From assembly GCF_002261265.1 (NCBI RefSeq), contig NZ_NEVK01000004.1, positions 682,001-746,000 of the forward strand: DNA of 64,000 nucleotides, in the 5' to 3' direction. Source of the DNA: Bordetella genomosp. 7. GTDB taxonomy: Bacteria > Pseudomonadota > Gammaproteobacteria > Burkholderiales > Burkholderiaceae_B. The notes beneath the pieces are model-generated. The model was not told the DNA's origin, did not search any database, and saw only the letters and a list, made by a program, of their open reading frames with translations. The first letter of the stretch is position 1. Every line of letters starts with the position of its first letter. The position numbers and the translations under genes are program-made. Below, in pieces: positions 7,223-16,944 of the stretch.

Positions 7223-8890
7223 TTACTTGAACGCGGCTGCCGGATCGGCGGCTTCGTTGCCGTAGATACCGGTGCCATACGTGGTTTCGATTTCGATCTT
7301 CACCGTGTCGGGGTCGACGGTAGACATGCCGGATTTGTAATGCATGACCATGCCGGGGAAAATCATCACCGCCGCCACCATGATCAGCTGGATCACGATG
7401 AACGGCACAGAACCCCAGTATATCTGCCCCGTGGTCACCGGTTCGATCATCTGGCCGGTTACCTTGTCCTTGTAGCGATCCTTGGCGGCCACGGATCGCA
7501 GGTAGAACAAGGCAAAACCGAACGGCGGATGCATGAACGACGTCTGCATGTTCACGGCCAGGAGGATGCCGAACCAGATCAGGTCGATGCCCATCTTGTC
7601 GGCCACCGGCCCCAGCAGCGGCACGATGATGAACGCCAGCTCGAAGAAGTCCAGGAAGAAGGCCAGCACGAACGTCAGGACGCTGACGACGATCAGGAAG
7701 CCCCATTGGCCGCCCGGGACGCTGGTAAGCAGGTGCTCGACCCACAGGTCGCCGCTGACGCCGCGGAAGGTCAGGCCGAACACGGTCGAGCCAACCAGGA
7801 TGAACACCACGAAGCACGACAGCTTGGTGGTGGTATCCATGGCCTGGCGCAACAGGTCCAGCGTCAGGCGGCGGCGGATCAAGGCCATGATGATGGCGCC
7901 CACGGCACCCATCGCTCCTCCTTCGGTGGGCGTGGCCACGCCGATGAAGATGGTGCCCAGCACCAGGAAGATAAGAAACAGCGGCGGGATCATCACGAAG
8001 GTGACGCGCTCGGCCAGGGCCGACAGCACGCGCAGCTTGAACACCCTGTTGATGATGGCGATCACAAAAGCAGTCAGGCCCCACAGCAGCAGGCTGAGCA
8101 CCACCTTTTCGTCGACCGGAGCGTCGGCCTTTTCGAGCCATTGCGTCAACAGGTACGCGGACACTGCCGAGATCAGCATCAATACCAGCAATGATCGGCC
8201 GCCGCGCGAGCCGTTGGGCTCGCGGAACGCGCGCGCCTCTTCGGGCAGGGCCGGAGCCGACGAAGGCTTGATGATGGACATCAGCACGATGTACGCAATG
8301 TACGCGCCAGCCAGCAGGAACCCCGGCACCATGGCCGCGCGATACATGTCGCCAATGGACCGGCCCAACTGGTCGGCCAGGATGATCAGCACCAGCGAGG
8401 GCGGAATGATCTGCGACAAGGTGCCCGAGGCGGCAATGACGCCCGTGGCCAGCCGCCTGTCATAGCCGTAGCGCAGCATGATGGGCAATGAAATCAGGCC
8501 CATGGAGATCACCGAGGCCGACACCACGCCGGTGGTGGCGGCCAGCATGGCGCCCACCACCACCACCGCGATGGCCAGGCCGCCGCGCAACGGGCCGAAT
8601 ACCTGCCCGATGGTTTCCAGGAGGTCTTCGGCCATGCCCGATCGCTCGAGCACCAGGCCCATCAGGGTGAAGAACGGCACCGCGAGCAAGGTGTCGTTGG
8701 ACACGATGCCGAACACCCGCTGCGGCAATGCCTGGAACAGCGAAGCGTTGAACAGGCCCAGCTCCATGCCGACCAGGCCATACAGGATGCCGTTGGCGGC
8801 CAGGGCAAACGCCACCGGAAAGCCCAGCAGCAGGAACAGCACCAGCGTGCCGAACATGATCGGCGCCAGATTTGCGATGAGAAACTCCAT
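7223..8890 (-). CDS. dctM: TRAP transporter large permease (DctM family)
   Basis: This 555-residue inner-membrane protein has the DctM fold: N-terminal hydrophobic hairpins (MEFLIANLAPIMFGTLVLFL...), the SQIIPPSLVLIILADQLG re-entrant region, and a second half with GVATPTEGGAMGAVGA. It is longer than standard DctM (about 425) because of a central insertion with extra hydrophobic segments at about 225-290, seen in a subset of TRAP permeases. It pairs with DctQ two bp upstream to drive Na+-coupled uptake of the DctP-bound organic acid. Confidence 0.94.
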   Translation of the reverse strand: MEFLIANLAPIMFGTLVLFLLLGFPVAFALAANGILYGLVGMELGLFNASLFQALPQRVFGIVSNDTLLAVPFFTLMGLVLERSGMAEDLLETIGQVFGPLRGGLAIAVVVVGAMLAATTGVVSASVISMGLISLPIMLRYGYDRRLATGVIAASGTLSQIIPPSLVLIILADQLGRSIGDMYRAAMVPGFLLAGAYIAYIVLMSIIKPSSAPALPEEARAFREPNGSRGGRSLLVLMLISAVSAYLLTQWLEKADAPVDEKVVLSLLLWGLTAFVIAIINRVFKLRVLSALAERVTFVMIPPLFLIFLVLGTIFIGVATPTEGGAMGAVGAIIMALIRRRLTLDLLRQAMDTTTKLSCFVVFILVGSTVFGLTFRGVSGDLWVEHLLTSVPGGQWGFLIVVSVLTFVLAFFLDFFELAFIIVPLLGPVADKMGIDLIWFGILLAVNMQTSFMHPPFGFALFYLRSVAAKDRYKDKVTGQMIEPVTTGQIYWGSVPFIVIQLIMVAAVMIFPGMVMHYKSGMSTVDPDTVKIEIETTYGTGIYGNEAADPAAAFK

Positions 8891-8892
8891 GA

Positions 8893-9513
8893 TCAGCGGT
8901 CCCTGTTTTGTTGTTGCAGGGCCGCTTCGCGCGCCTGCGCTTCACGGGCGATTTCTTCGGCCAGCAGTTCCTCGGCTGACTTGCCTTCGGCACGGGCGAG
9001 CGGATCAGGCCCCTGGCCGCGCAGGTATGCCACGCACTTGATCAGGCGCGAGATGCCGGCCAGCACCAGCAGCGCAAACCCCACCGGTATCATCAACTTG
9101 ACCGGCCAGCGCACCAGGCCGCCGGAGTTCGACGACTGCTCGTTCGAAATGTACGAATCCATGAACATGGGCCACGACAAATACATAATGAGGATGGCCA
9201 TCGGCAGCAGGAAAAACAGTACGCCGAAGATTTCGATGTAGATCTGCGTCCGCCGGGACAGCCGCGACGACAGGATGTCGACGCGCACGTGTTCGTTCTT
9301 GAGCAGGGTGTAGCCAGCCGTCAGCAGGAACATGGCGCCAAACATGTACCACTGCAGTTCCAGCCAGGCGTTCGAGCTGGTCTCGAACACTTTGCGGACC
9401 ACCGCGTTGCCGGCGCTGACCAGCACCACCAGCAGCGTGATCCATGTCACGGCTTGGCCAACCCGCAGATTCAGCGCGTCAATGGCGCGCGATATAGCGA
9501 GTAATGCTTTCAT
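8893..9513 (-). CDS. dctQ: TRAP transporter small permease (DctQ family)
   Basis: This 206-residue protein has four predicted membrane segments (about 19-40, 50-72, 92-112, 137-158), the ELQWYMFGAMFLL signature region and a charged C-terminal tail of about 40 residues rich in Glu and Ala, likely a cytoplasmic helix. It is the small subunit of the TRAP permease and ends 2 bp before dctM begins. A 207-bp gap to dctP contains GC-rich dyads (for example TGCGCC...GGCGCA at 9544-9561) but no clear T-tract. Confidence 0.92.
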   Translation of the reverse strand: MKALLAISRAIDALNLRVGQAVTWITLLVVLVSAGNAVVRKVFETSSNAWLELQWYMFGAMFLLTAGYTLLKNEHVRVDILSSRLSRRTQIYIEIFGVLFFLLPMAILIMYLSWPMFMDSYISNEQSSNSGGLVRWPVKLMIPVGFALLVLAGISRLIKCVAYLRGQGPDPLARAEGKSAEELLAEEIAREAQAREAALQQQNRDR

Positions 9514-9720
9514 GATGGGAAAAATATCCGGAAAGGGAAAATACCTTGCGCCGGGTGCGGCGCAGGCGTGAGCATGCGTGGTCTACGGGGTGTCCGGGTT
9601 ATGCCACGGGCATGCGGCGCCTTGGCGACGCCGGCTTGTGACAAGCGCTGCGGCAGGCGGAATCGGGCGATTTTACCCCCGGCCCGCCCCGCCGCCCCGA
9701 AACCCCAAGCCGCTGCCGAC

Positions 9721-10815
9721 TTACTGGCCCCGGTTGATCGTGCCCATGAAGCCGTCGAAACTGCCCTCGGCCAGACGGAACCACGGGATTTCGTTATTGC
9801 GGAAGGCCACCATGTCGTCATAGACCTTCTTGAACATGGGGTCTTTCGCGGAGAACTCGTTGTACACCTTCACGGCCTCGGCATAGCAGGCATCCATGAC
9901 GGCCTTGGGAAAAGCCTTGAGCTCGGCGCCCTGCGACACCAGGCGGCGCAAAGCGGCCGGGTTCTCAGCATCGTACTTGGCGATCATGTCGTTGGTGGCC
10001 GTGGCGGCCGCCTGCGCCAGCACCGACTGGTAATGCTTGGGCAGTTGGTTATACACGTCCTGGTTAACGTACAGCGACACCTGCAGCGTGCCTTCCCACC
10101 AACCCGGGAAGTAGTAGTGCTTGGCCACCTTGTGAAAGCCCAGCTTCTCATCATCGTACGGGCCGATCCATTCGGCGGCGTCGATGGTGCCCTTTTCGAG
10201 CGACGGGTAGATGTCGCCGCCGGCAATCTGCTGCGGCACGACGCCCAGGCGCGACAGGACGGCGCCGGCGAAAGCGCTGGCACGGAACTTCAGCCCCTTG
10301 AGGTCATCGACGGTCTTGATTTCGTTGCGGAACCAGCCGCCCATCTGCGTGCCGGTGTAACCGCAGGGGAAATTGACGATGTTGTACTTCTGGAAGAGCT
10401 CGCGCGTGAGCTTCAGGCCATTGCCGTGGCGCATCCACGCGTTCATCTGACGCGTGTTCAGGCCAAAAGGCACCGCACCGTCAAAGCACAGCGCGGGGTC
10501 TTTGCCGAAATAGTAGTACGAGGCAGTGTGCCCGCATTCGATCGTATTGTTCTGTACGGCATCCAGCACCTGCAGGGCGGGCACAATTTCGCCCGCCGGG
10601 AAAGCGCGGATGTTGAATTTGCCGTCCGTGGCCTCGGAGACATACTTCGCCAGGTTTTCGCCGCCCGAATAAATAGCGTCGGCGCTGCGCGGAAAGCTTG
10701 ATGCCAGCCGCCAGTTCAGCGTGGGCGATTCTTGCGCCACCACCGGAGCGGCAAGCGCGGCGCCGCCAGCTGCGGCGCCCAATGTGGCCTTTTTGAGGAA
10801 CGAACGACGATGCAT
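9721..10815 (-). CDS. dctP: TRAP transporter periplasmic binding protein, TakP-like
   Basis: This 364-residue periplasmic binding protein has a Tat signal at the N-terminus (MHRRSFLKKATLGAAAGGAA) with cleavage probably near APVVAQ. The motifs GGDIYPSLEKGTIDAAEWIG and YDDEKLGFHKVAKHYYFPGW match the TakP branch, whose characterised members bind 2-oxo acids or lactate; the substrate here is inferred only to be a monocarboxylate or oxoacid. AGGAG precedes the ATG at 10815, and longer frames lack the Tat motif. It is first gene of dctP-dctQ-dctM, 144 bp after truA. TATATT (10924-10919, minus) is a possible -10. Confidence 0.93.
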   Translation of the reverse strand: MHRRSFLKKATLGAAAGGAALAAPVVAQESPTLNWRLASSFPRSADAIYSGGENLAKYVSEATDGKFNIRAFPAGEIVPALQVLDAVQNNTIECGHTASYYYFGKDPALCFDGAVPFGLNTRQMNAWMRHGNGLKLTRELFQKYNIVNFPCGYTGTQMGGWFRNEIKTVDDLKGLKFRASAFAGAVLSRLGVVPQQIAGGDIYPSLEKGTIDAAEWIGPYDDEKLGFHKVAKHYYFPGWWEGTLQVSLYVNQDVYNQLPKHYQSVLAQAAATATNDMIAKYDAENPAALRRLVSQGAELKAFPKAVMDACYAEAVKVYNEFSAKDPMFKKVYDDMVAFRNNEIPWFRLAEGSFDGFMGTINRGQ

Positions 10816-10959
10816 TACAGAAGTCTCCTGGTTGGGATCAATATGCAAGCGCGTACCGTTCGTGTGAAACGGCCGCGAAACGGCGCCGGTATAGGGCGCC
10901 AATTTTTTCGCTCGCAATAATATAGCGATTCCAGGAAGTTGCCTGCCTGCTGATTACCC

Positions 10960-11766
10960 TTAAGAAAATGTAATTCGGGGCATCAATTGGCTGCTGCCGT
11001 CGGTGTCGTTCAAGCTGTATTCAGGCGGATATTCGATCGCGGTCAGGTATAGGCCGTCGGGCGCGAAAGTGGCCGCGCCGCAGCGCCGGTCGCGCGCGGC
11101 AAGCAAGGCCGACATCCACGCCACTGCCTGCCGCCCCTGCCCGACCTGCAACAGTGCGCCGAGCAGGTTGCGCACCATGTGATGCAGGAAAGCATTGGCG
11201 CGCAACCTGAACACAAGGAAAGGCCCGCACTCTTCGATAGCCAGCTCGTGCAGCGTGCGTACGGGATGACGCGCCTGGCACTGCGAGGATCGAAAGCTGG
11301 AAAAATCGTGCTCGCCCAGCAGAAGCGCCGCAGCCTGGCGCATGGCTTGCACATCCAGGGGCTGGAAGCACCAGCCCGCACGGCCGGCCCATAGCGGTGG
11401 GCGAACCCGTCCGCGCCACAGCAGATAGTGATAAGTTCTGGACCGCGCGGAGAACCGCGCATGGAATGTGTCGGACACGGGTTGCGCCCACAGCACCGAG
11501 ATACTGGGCGGCAGGAAGGCGTTGACGCCCCGCACCCACGACTCGGCGCGCCGCTGCAAGCTTGTGTCCAGATGCACCACCTGCATGGCGGCGTGCACGC
11601 CCGTATCCGTGCGGCCCGCGCAAATCGTGGCCACGCGGCCGTCTATGCCCGCGAACCGGCCCAGCGCCGCTTCAAGCGTGTCCTGCACAGTCTGCCTGTG
11701 CGGCTGGGTCTGCCAACCTTGCCAACCCGACCCGTCATAGGCCAGGCCCAGTGCAACGCGGGGCAC
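10960..11766 (-). CDS. truA: tRNA pseudouridine(38-40) synthase
   Basis: TruA converts uridines 38-40 of the anticodon arm to pseudouridine. The 268-residue protein has the catalytic Asp in [10 protein letters not shown] (about 50-59), [12 protein letters not shown] at the N-terminus and [18 protein letters not shown] near the C-terminus. It starts 4 bp after the fimV stop, the usual beta-proteobacterial neighbour. Confidence 0.96.
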   Translation of the reverse strand: MPRVALGLAYDGSGWQGWQTQPHRQTVQDTLEAALGRFAGIDGRVATICAGRTDTGVHAAMQVVHLDTSLQRRAESWVRGVNAFLPPSISVLWAQPVSDTFHARFSARSRTYHYLLWRGRVRPPLWAGRAGWCFQPLDVQAMRQAAALLLGEHDFSSFRSSQCQARHPVRTLHELAIEECGPFLVFRLRANAFLHHMVRNLLGALLQVGQGRQAVAWMSALLAARDRRCGAATFAPDGLYLTAIEYPPEYSLNDTDGSSQLMPRITFS

Positions 11767-11770
11767 GGAC

Positions 11771-13615
11771 TCAGGCCCGTCCGCCAGGACGCGGCTCGTC
11801 GGTGGGGGGCTGGTCGAGGTCGAGGTTGATGCTATTGAGTTTGCGGTTCAGGGCTTCGGTGTCGAGCGCCTCACCGTAGGTGGCCTCGTCTTCATCCGCG
11901 CGGCGCGCGCCGGCGCGCCGCAGCACCCATGCCACGATCAGCACGATGATGGCCAGCGCCGCGGTCACCACGACAAGCAGATTGTTTGCCAACCAGCCGG
12001 GCATCGAATCCATGGCGGCTTCCTTTTCGTTGTTGCTGGCCGCATCCGCAGCGCTGCGGGCCGTAGATTGTGTACCCGGCGTGACGGCAGCGCCGTCGGC
12101 GCCCGCCACACCGGAAGTGCCTGCTGCACCGGAAGTGCCTGCTGCACCGGGTGCGCCTGCCGCACCGGGAGTGCCTGCTGCGCCGGGAGCGCCTGCCGCA
12201 CCGGGAGCGCCTGCTGCACCGGGAGCGCCTGCCGCACCGGGAGCGCCTGCCGCACCGGGAGCGCCTGCCGCACTGGGTGCGCCTGCCGCACCGGGAGTGC
12301 CTGCCGCACCGGGAGCGCCTGCTGCGCCAGGAGTGCCTGTTGCGCCGGGAGTGCCTGCCGCACCGGGAGTGCCTGCTGCACCAGGAGTGCCTGCCGCACC
12401 AGGAGTGCCTGCTGCACCGGGAGTGCCTGCTGCACCGGGAGCGCCTGCTGCACCAGGAGTGCCTGCCGCACCGGGTGCGCCTGCCGCACCGGGAGCACCG
12501 GCTGCACCCGGGCCACCTGCTGTGCCGGCGCTGCCTGCCGCAGCCGAGGAGTCGGCATTGCCGGGTGCCTGGCCGGGCGTGCCCCCGGCATTGCCGTCGG
12601 TATTGCTGCCCAGCGCCTGGTTCAGGGCATCGACGTTACCTTGCAACGTCTGCACGCGCTGCTGGGTATCCTGCATGGCGCGATCGGCCGAAACACGCGT
12701 ATCCGCCTGCGCGTCGGGCGAGTCGGCAGCACTGACGCGCAGGCGGTCCTGCGGCGCCGGGGCTGTACTGGCCTGGCCCGCCTGCGCCTCGCTTACCTGC
12801 CCCGCTGCCGCGCTGCCACTGGCGGCAGCCGTCGCACTGCCGGCGGCGTCGGCCGCGGCGCGACCGCGATAGCGGTCGAAGGCTTCAAGGTGCTGGGCGT
12901 AGATGCGGCGCGCTTCGGCCGGGTCAATGGCGCGAACGGTCGCAGCGTCCGGGATGGACAGCGTTTCGCCTGCGCGCACCAGATTCATGTTGCTCTGGAT
13001 AAACGCGTGCGGATTGGCACGCCACAAGGCAACCAGCATCTGGTACATGCTGGCGTCCGGCACCGCATTGCGGCGAGCAATGCGAAACAGATTGTCGCCG
13101 CGGCGTACCGATACTGAACCCGCGGCCGCCCGCTCGGCGGTCGCCGCCCCTACACGTGGCGACTGTACGCCGGGCGCGGCGCCGCGCTGCGGCACCAGAA
13201 TGGTGACCTGTATTTGTCGCTGGCCCAGGCTGGACTGCAAGTCGAGCAGCAGATCGACCGCGGACGTTGCCAGCGGTTGCGATGATGTGATGCTGATGTT
13301 CCGGGCGGCTTGGCGTTGCACGTCACGAATGGTGACCCGCATGGTGTCCAGCGGCACGGGCGGTTGCAGCCCGGCCCGACGCCAGGCGTCCGCATCGGCC
13401 ACCCTGACTTGCAGCGAGGCCGCCTCTTCGGGAGTCAGGCCGTCCAAGGGAATTACCACTTGCAAAGGTGCTCCCGGAGCCGACACCACCCGGGAATGCC
13501 CGACAGTGGCCGCCTGCGTCATGGGAACAACTGATGCACCCAGCGCCAAGGCCACGGCCCAGTTCAGGGCTTTGAGACGGCAAGTGTGGGAAACGCGGCG
13601 CGAACGCGAGGTCAT
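11771..13615 (-). CDS. fimV: FimV-family LysM protein with collagen-like tract
   Basis: This 614-residue envelope protein has a signal peptide (about 1-36, ending near MTQAATVG) and the FimV N-terminal domain with [21 protein letters not shown] LysM peptidoglycan-binding module follows (about 167-222, [14 protein letters not shown]... GETLSIPD), then an Ala/Gln-rich linker and a collagen-like Gly-X-Y tract (361-513). Residues 544-566 form a transmembrane helix, before a short acidic cytoplasmic tail. FimV proteins organise polar type IV pilus/secretion machinery and chemotaxis factors in Pseudomonas. The large C-terminal TPR region of long FimVs is absent, and the collagen tract replaces most of the linker. 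It is adjacent to truA (4 bp). Confidence 0.9.
   Translation of the reverse strand: MTSRSRRVSHTCRLKALNWAVALALGASVVPMTQAATVGHSRVVSAPGAPLQVVIPLDGLTPEEAASLQVRVADADAWRRAGLQPPVPLDTMRVTIRDVQRQAARNISITSSQPLATSAVDLLLDLQSSLGQRQIQVTILVPQRGAAPGVQSPRVGAATAERAAAGSVSVRRGDNLFRIARRNAVPDASMYQMLVALWRANPHAFIQSNMNLVRAGETLSIPDAATVRAIDPAEARRIYAQHLEAFDRYRGRAAADAAGSATAAASGSAAAGQVSEAQAGQASTAPAPQDRLRVSAADSPDAQADTRVSADRAMQDTQQRVQTLQGNVDALNQALGSNTDGNAGGTPGQAPGNADSSAAAGSAGTAGGPGAAGAPGAAGAPGAAGTPGAAGAPGAAGTPGAAGTPGAAGTPGAAGTPGAAGTPGATGTPGAAGAPGAAGTPGAAGAPSAAGAPGAAGAPGAAGAPGAAGAPGAAGAPGAAGTPGAAGAPGAAGTSGAAGTSGVAGADGAAVTPGTQSTARSAADAASNNEKEAAMDSMPGWLANNLLVVVTAALAIIVLIVAWVLRRAGARRADEDEATYGEALDTEALNRKLNSINLDLDQPPTDEPRPGGRA
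12077..12535 (-). repeat. Collagen-like Gly-X-Y coding repeat in fimV
   Basis: Codons 361-513 of fimV run as 51 triplets with Gly in register (mostly GAA/GTP/GAP combinations), broken at Ser448 and at the last triplet (Val511). At DNA level this is a degenerate tandem array with 9- and 18-bp periodicity, prone to slippage. The unbroken antisense frames over it are by-products of the repeat. Confidence 0.92.
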
Positions 13616-13665
13616 GGTGTGGAATCCTGCAGAACGAATCGTTTTACCGGCCTATGCTGGGCGAA

Positions 13666-13693
13666 AGTGTAATGGATGGACTCTGATTCACAA
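13666..13693 (-). promoter_or_regulatory. Candidate fimV promoter
   Basis: On the minus strand TTGTGA (13693-13688), a 16-bp spacer and TACACT (13671-13666) resemble a sigma70 promoter. It lies between the asd terminator and fimV, about 50 bp before the start codon. Confidence 0.4.
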
Positions 13694-13723
13694 ATCGCAT
13701 CCCGCTCTTGCGTAAGGATAAAA

Positions 13724-13751
13724 GGCAAAGGCACCCGCAGGTGCCTTTGCC
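13724..13751 (-). terminator. Intrinsic terminator of asd
   Basis: GGCAAAGGCACC (13724-13735) and GGTGCCTTTGCC (13740-13751) form a perfect 12-bp stem with a CGCA loop, followed on the minus strand by a short T run (13723-13721). It lies 39 bp after the asd stop. Confidence 0.8.
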
Positions 13752-13790
13752 AGGCCCGAAAGGCCATGAGTGCAACCGCAAGCCGGTGAA

Positions 13791-14921
13791 TCAGGCTTCG
13801 GCCAGCGCAATGCGCAACATGCGCCGCAACGGCTCGGCGGCGCCCCACAAGAGCTGGTCGCCCACCGTGAAAGCGCCCAGGTACTGGGGCCCCATCGACA
13901 GCTTGCGCAGGCGCCCGACCGGGATATCCAGGGTGCCCGTCACGGCCACCGGCGTCAGCGCACGCATGGTGTCTTCTTTGGTGTTGGGCACGACCTTGGC
14001 CCATTGGGTACCCTGCGCGATAAGCGCTTCGATCTCGTCGAGCGGGATATCGCGCTTGAGCTTGATGGTCAGCGCCTGACTGTGGCAGCGCATGGCGCCG
14101 ATGCGCACGCAGAATCCGTCGATAGGCGTGGCTGGAGTGCCAAAGCTCTGCCCGCGACCGAGAATCTTGTTGGTTTCAGCTTCGGCCTTCCATTCTTCGC
14201 GCGACATACCGTCGCCCAGGTCCTTGTCGATCCAGGGGATGAGGTTGCCGCCCAGGGGCACGCCAAAGTTTTCTTGCGGCAGCGCCGGGTCTTGTTGCGC
14301 CTGGAGCACGCCACGATCGATTTCCAGGATCGCCGAGGCCGGATCGTCGAGCAGAGGCTTGACCGCCTGGTTGAGCAGCCCGAACTGGGTGAGAAGTTCG
14401 CGCATGTGCTGCGCGCCGCCGCCGGAAGCCGCCTGGTAGGTCATGGATGTCATCCATTCGACCAGGTCGTTATTGAAGAGCCCTGCCAGGCCCATGAGCA
14501 TGCAGCTGACCGTGCAGTTGCCCCCGACGAAATTGCGTACGCCGCGCTTGAGCGCCGCGTCGATAACCGGCCGGTTGACCGGGTCGAGGACGATGATGGC
14601 GTCGTCTTTCATGCGCAGCGTGCTGGCCGCGTCGATCCAGATGCCCGTCCAGCCCGCCGCGCGCAGCTTGGGGAATACCTCGGTGGTGTAGTCGCCGCCC
14701 TGCGCCGTGACGATGATGGGCAGTTTTTTCAGAGCATCGATGTCGTAGGCGTCTTGCAGCGGGCCGGCGCCATCGGCCCAGGCGGGCGCAGCGCCACCGG
14801 CGTTGCTGGTGGAAAAGAAAACGGGGTCGATCAGGGCGAAGTCGTTTTCGTCACGCATGCGTTGCATGAGAACGGAACCGACCATGCCGCGCCAGCCGAC
14901 CAGGCCTACTGCTTGCGTCAT
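13791..14921 (-). CDS. asd: Aspartate-semialdehyde dehydrogenase
   Basis: Asd reduces aspartyl phosphate to aspartate semialdehyde, feeding lysine/diaminopimelate, threonine and methionine synthesis. The 376-residue protein has the Rossmann motif [14 protein letters not shown], the catalytic Cys in [13 protein letters not shown] (about 132-144) and [13 protein letters not shown] chose ATG 14921; a TTG two codons upstream is also in frame. It lies between leuB and fimV, each 170-200 bp away, and has its own terminator. Confidence 0.97.
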   Translation of the reverse strand: MTQAVGLVGWRGMVGSVLMQRMRDENDFALIDPVFFSTSNAGGAAPAWADGAGPLQDAYDIDALKKLPIIVTAQGGDYTTEVFPKLRAAGWTGIWIDAASTLRMKDDAIIVLDPVNRPVIDAALKRGVRNFVGGNCTVSCMLMGLAGLFNNDLVEWMTSMTYQAASGGGAQHMRELLTQFGLLNQAVKPLLDDPASAILEIDRGVLQAQQDPALPQENFGVPLGGNLIPWIDKDLGDGMSREEWKAEAETNKILGRGQSFGTPATPIDGFCVRIGAMRCHSQALTIKLKRDIPLDEIEALIAQGTQWAKVVPNTKEDTMRALTPVAVTGTLDIPVGRLRKLSMGPQYLGAFTVGDQLLWGAAEPLRRMLRIALAEA

Positions 14922-15008
14922 GTTCAATGCTCTTGGAAAAATGGATAAAAAAGCCGGTTATCCCGACAATTTATCAGAATGCCGGACAGAAATGTTGCAC
15001 TGCAGGGC

Positions 15009-15030
15009 AAAAGGGGCCTGCGGGAGCCCC
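15009..15030 (-). terminator. Probable terminator after leuB
   Basis: A short GC stem (GGGGC at 15013-15017, GCCCC at 15026-15030) is followed on the minus strand by TTTT (15012-15009). It is about 95 bp past the leuB stop. The short stem keeps confidence moderate. Confidence 0.45.
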
Positions 15031-15123
15031 CGCCCCTGCCGTCGGAAAGCGACTGCCGTGCAGCCGGCGCGAGCCCTGCGTCCCGGGCGGAACCGCAACG
15101 CAGGGATGCTCGCTGGCGCTGCG

Positions 15124-16200
15124 TCAGCGCAACGCCTTGAGCACGGCGTCGCCCATTTGCGACGTAGACACCCTGGTGGTGCCCGGCTCGTGGATGTCTG
15201 CCGTGCGCAGGCCATCGGCCAGCACGGTGCGCACGGCCGCTTCGACACGATCGGCCTGCGAAGCCAGGTTCAGCGAGTAGCGCAGCAACATGGCCGCGGA
15301 CAATATCGTGGCAAGCGGATTGGCAATGCCCTGCCCCGCGATGTCTGGCGCGGATCCGTGGCTGGGCTCGTACAGGCCCTGGCCCGACGCGTTCAGCGAA
15401 GCCGATGGCAGCATGCCGATCGATCCGGTAAGCATGGCCGCTTCGTCGGACAGGATGTCGCCGAACAGGTTGCCCGTAACGATGACGTCGAACTGGCGCG
15501 GGTTGCGAACCAGTTGCATGGCGGCGTTGTCGACATACATGTGCGACAGTTCGACATCGGGATAATCGCGCGCCACCTCGATGACGATGTCGCGCCAGAA
15601 TTGCGAAGTCTCCAGCACATTGGCTTTGTCGACGCTGCACAGTTTTTTGCCGCGCTTGCGCGCCGACTCGAAGCCGATGCGGGCGATGCGCCGAACCTCT
15701 GTATCGGCGTAGCGCATCGTGTCGAAGCCTTCCCGCTCGCCCGCAAAAGGGCCGTCGGCCGCGGCGCGCACGCCGCGCGGCGTACCGAAATAGATGTCGC
15801 CGGTGAGTTCGCGGATGATCAGGATGTCCAGCCCGGCAACAATTTCGGGCTTCAGCGACGAAGCGCTGGCCAGTTCGGGATACAGAATGGCCGGGCGCAG
15901 GTTGGCAAACAGCCCCAGCGCCTTGCGCAGGCCCAGGATGGCCTGCTCGGGACGATGCTCGCGCGGCAGGCTGTCGTATTTCCAGTCGCCAACCGCGCCA
16001 AACAGCACGGCGTGCGAGTTGCGGGCCAGATCCAGCGTGGCCTGCGGCAGCGGATGACCCGCCTGGTCGTAGGCCGCGCCGCCCACCGGCGCCTGTTGTA
16101 TTTCGAGCGGCAAGCCGAGCGCGCCCAGCACACGTACGGCCTGCTCCACAATTTCGGGGCCGATGCCGTCGCCGGGCAACACTGCGATGTTGTGCGTCAT
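15124..16200 (-). CDS. leuB: 3-isopropylmalate dehydrogenase
   Basis: LeuB oxidatively decarboxylates 3-isopropylmalate, the third step of leucine synthesis. The 358-residue protein begins [20 protein letters not shown] and has the substrate/metal region [22 protein letters not shown] and the NAD-binding [15 protein letters not shown]. It is last of leuC-leuD-leuB, separated from leuD by 81 bp that hold a strong hairpin. Confidence 0.97.
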   Translation of the reverse strand: MTHNIAVLPGDGIGPEIVEQAVRVLGALGLPLEIQQAPVGGAAYDQAGHPLPQATLDLARNSHAVLFGAVGDWKYDSLPREHRPEQAILGLRKALGLFANLRPAILYPELASASSLKPEIVAGLDILIIRELTGDIYFGTPRGVRAAADGPFAGEREGFDTMRYADTEVRRIARIGFESARKRGKKLCSVDKANVLETSQFWRDIVIEVARDYPDVELSHMYVDNAAMQLVRNPRQFDVIVTGNLFGDILSDEAAMLTGSIGMLPSASLNASGQGLYEPSHGSAPDIAGQGIANPLATILSAAMLLRYSLNLASQADRVEAAVRTVLADGLRTADIHEPGTTRVSTSQMGDAVLKALR

Positions 16201-16249
16201 GAAAAGAACCTATCGATAAATAAAGAATCAGTGCAGGGCAGCAGGCGCC

Positions 16250-16273
16250 CCGCGCCGCTCATGCGCGGCGCGG
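16250..16273 (-). other. Intercistronic hairpin between leuD and leuB
   Basis: CCGCGCCGC (16250-16258) and GCGGCGCGG (16265-16273) form a perfect 9-bp GC-only stem with a 6-nt loop. It has no T tract, so it more likely tunes mRNA stability or partial termination between leuD and leuB than ends the operon. Confidence 0.5.
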
Positions 16274-16281
16274 GTACGCGC

Positions 16282-16932
16282 TCAGCCCAGCGGCCGGCTT
16301 TCGAGCCAGGGATGGCGCGCCAGGCGCTCGGCCTCGAAGGCGCGGATCTTGTCGGAATGGCGCAGCGTCAGCCCGATGTCGTCAAAGCCGTTCAACAGGC
16401 AATACTTGCGAAACGGCTCGATATCGAAATGCATGGCGCGGCCTTCAGGCGTGACCACGACCTGCTGGTCGAGATCGATACGCAATTTGTAGCCCGAGAA
16501 CGCCCTGACTTCGTCGAACAGGCGCGCCACTTCGAGCTCGGACAACACAATGGGCAAGAGCCCGTTCTTGAAGCTGTTGTTGAAGAAAATATCGGCGTAC
16601 GACGGCGCGATGATGGCGCGAAAGCCGTACTGCGTCAGCGCCCAGGGCGCATGCTCGCGGCTGGATCCGCAGCCGAAATTCTTGCGGGCCAGCAGCACCG
16701 ACGCCCCTTGGTAGCGCGGCTGGTTCAGCACGAAATCGGGGTTGAGCGGGCGCTTGCTGTTGTCCATGCCGGGCTCGCCGTGATCCAGATAGCGCAGCTC
16801 GTCGAACAAGTTGGGGCCGAAGCCGGTGCGCTTGATCGATTTCAGGAACTGTTTCGGAATGATGAGGTCGGTGTCGACGTTCTCGCGGTCGAGCGGCGCG
16901 ACCAGGCCTTCGTGAGTGGTAAATGCTTGCAT
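16282..16932 (-). CDS. leuD: 3-isopropylmalate dehydratase small subunit
   Basis: LeuD is the swivelling small subunit of isopropylmalate isomerase. The 216-residue protein has the signature [25 protein letters not shown] and [11 protein letters not shown]. It starts 12 bp after leuC and works as a heterodimer with its product. Confidence 0.97.
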   Translation of the reverse strand: MQAFTTHEGLVAPLDRENVDTDLIIPKQFLKSIKRTGFGPNLFDELRYLDHGEPGMDNSKRPLNPDFVLNQPRYQGASVLLARKNFGCGSSREHAPWALTQYGFRAIIAPSYADIFFNNSFKNGLLPIVLSELEVARLFDEVRAFSGYKLRIDLDQQVVVTPEGRAMHFDIEPFRKYCLLNGFDDIGLTLRHSDKIRAFEAERLARHPWLESRPLG

Positions 16933-16944
16933 GAGAGTCGCTCT

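Noticed and set aside
11880-12872. Long antisense reading frames over fimV (collagen-like and Cys/Thr-rich peptides)
   Set aside because: They are by-products of the tandem repeat in GC-rich DNA; no start signals or recognised domains, and the sense strand has signal peptide, LysM and membrane helix.
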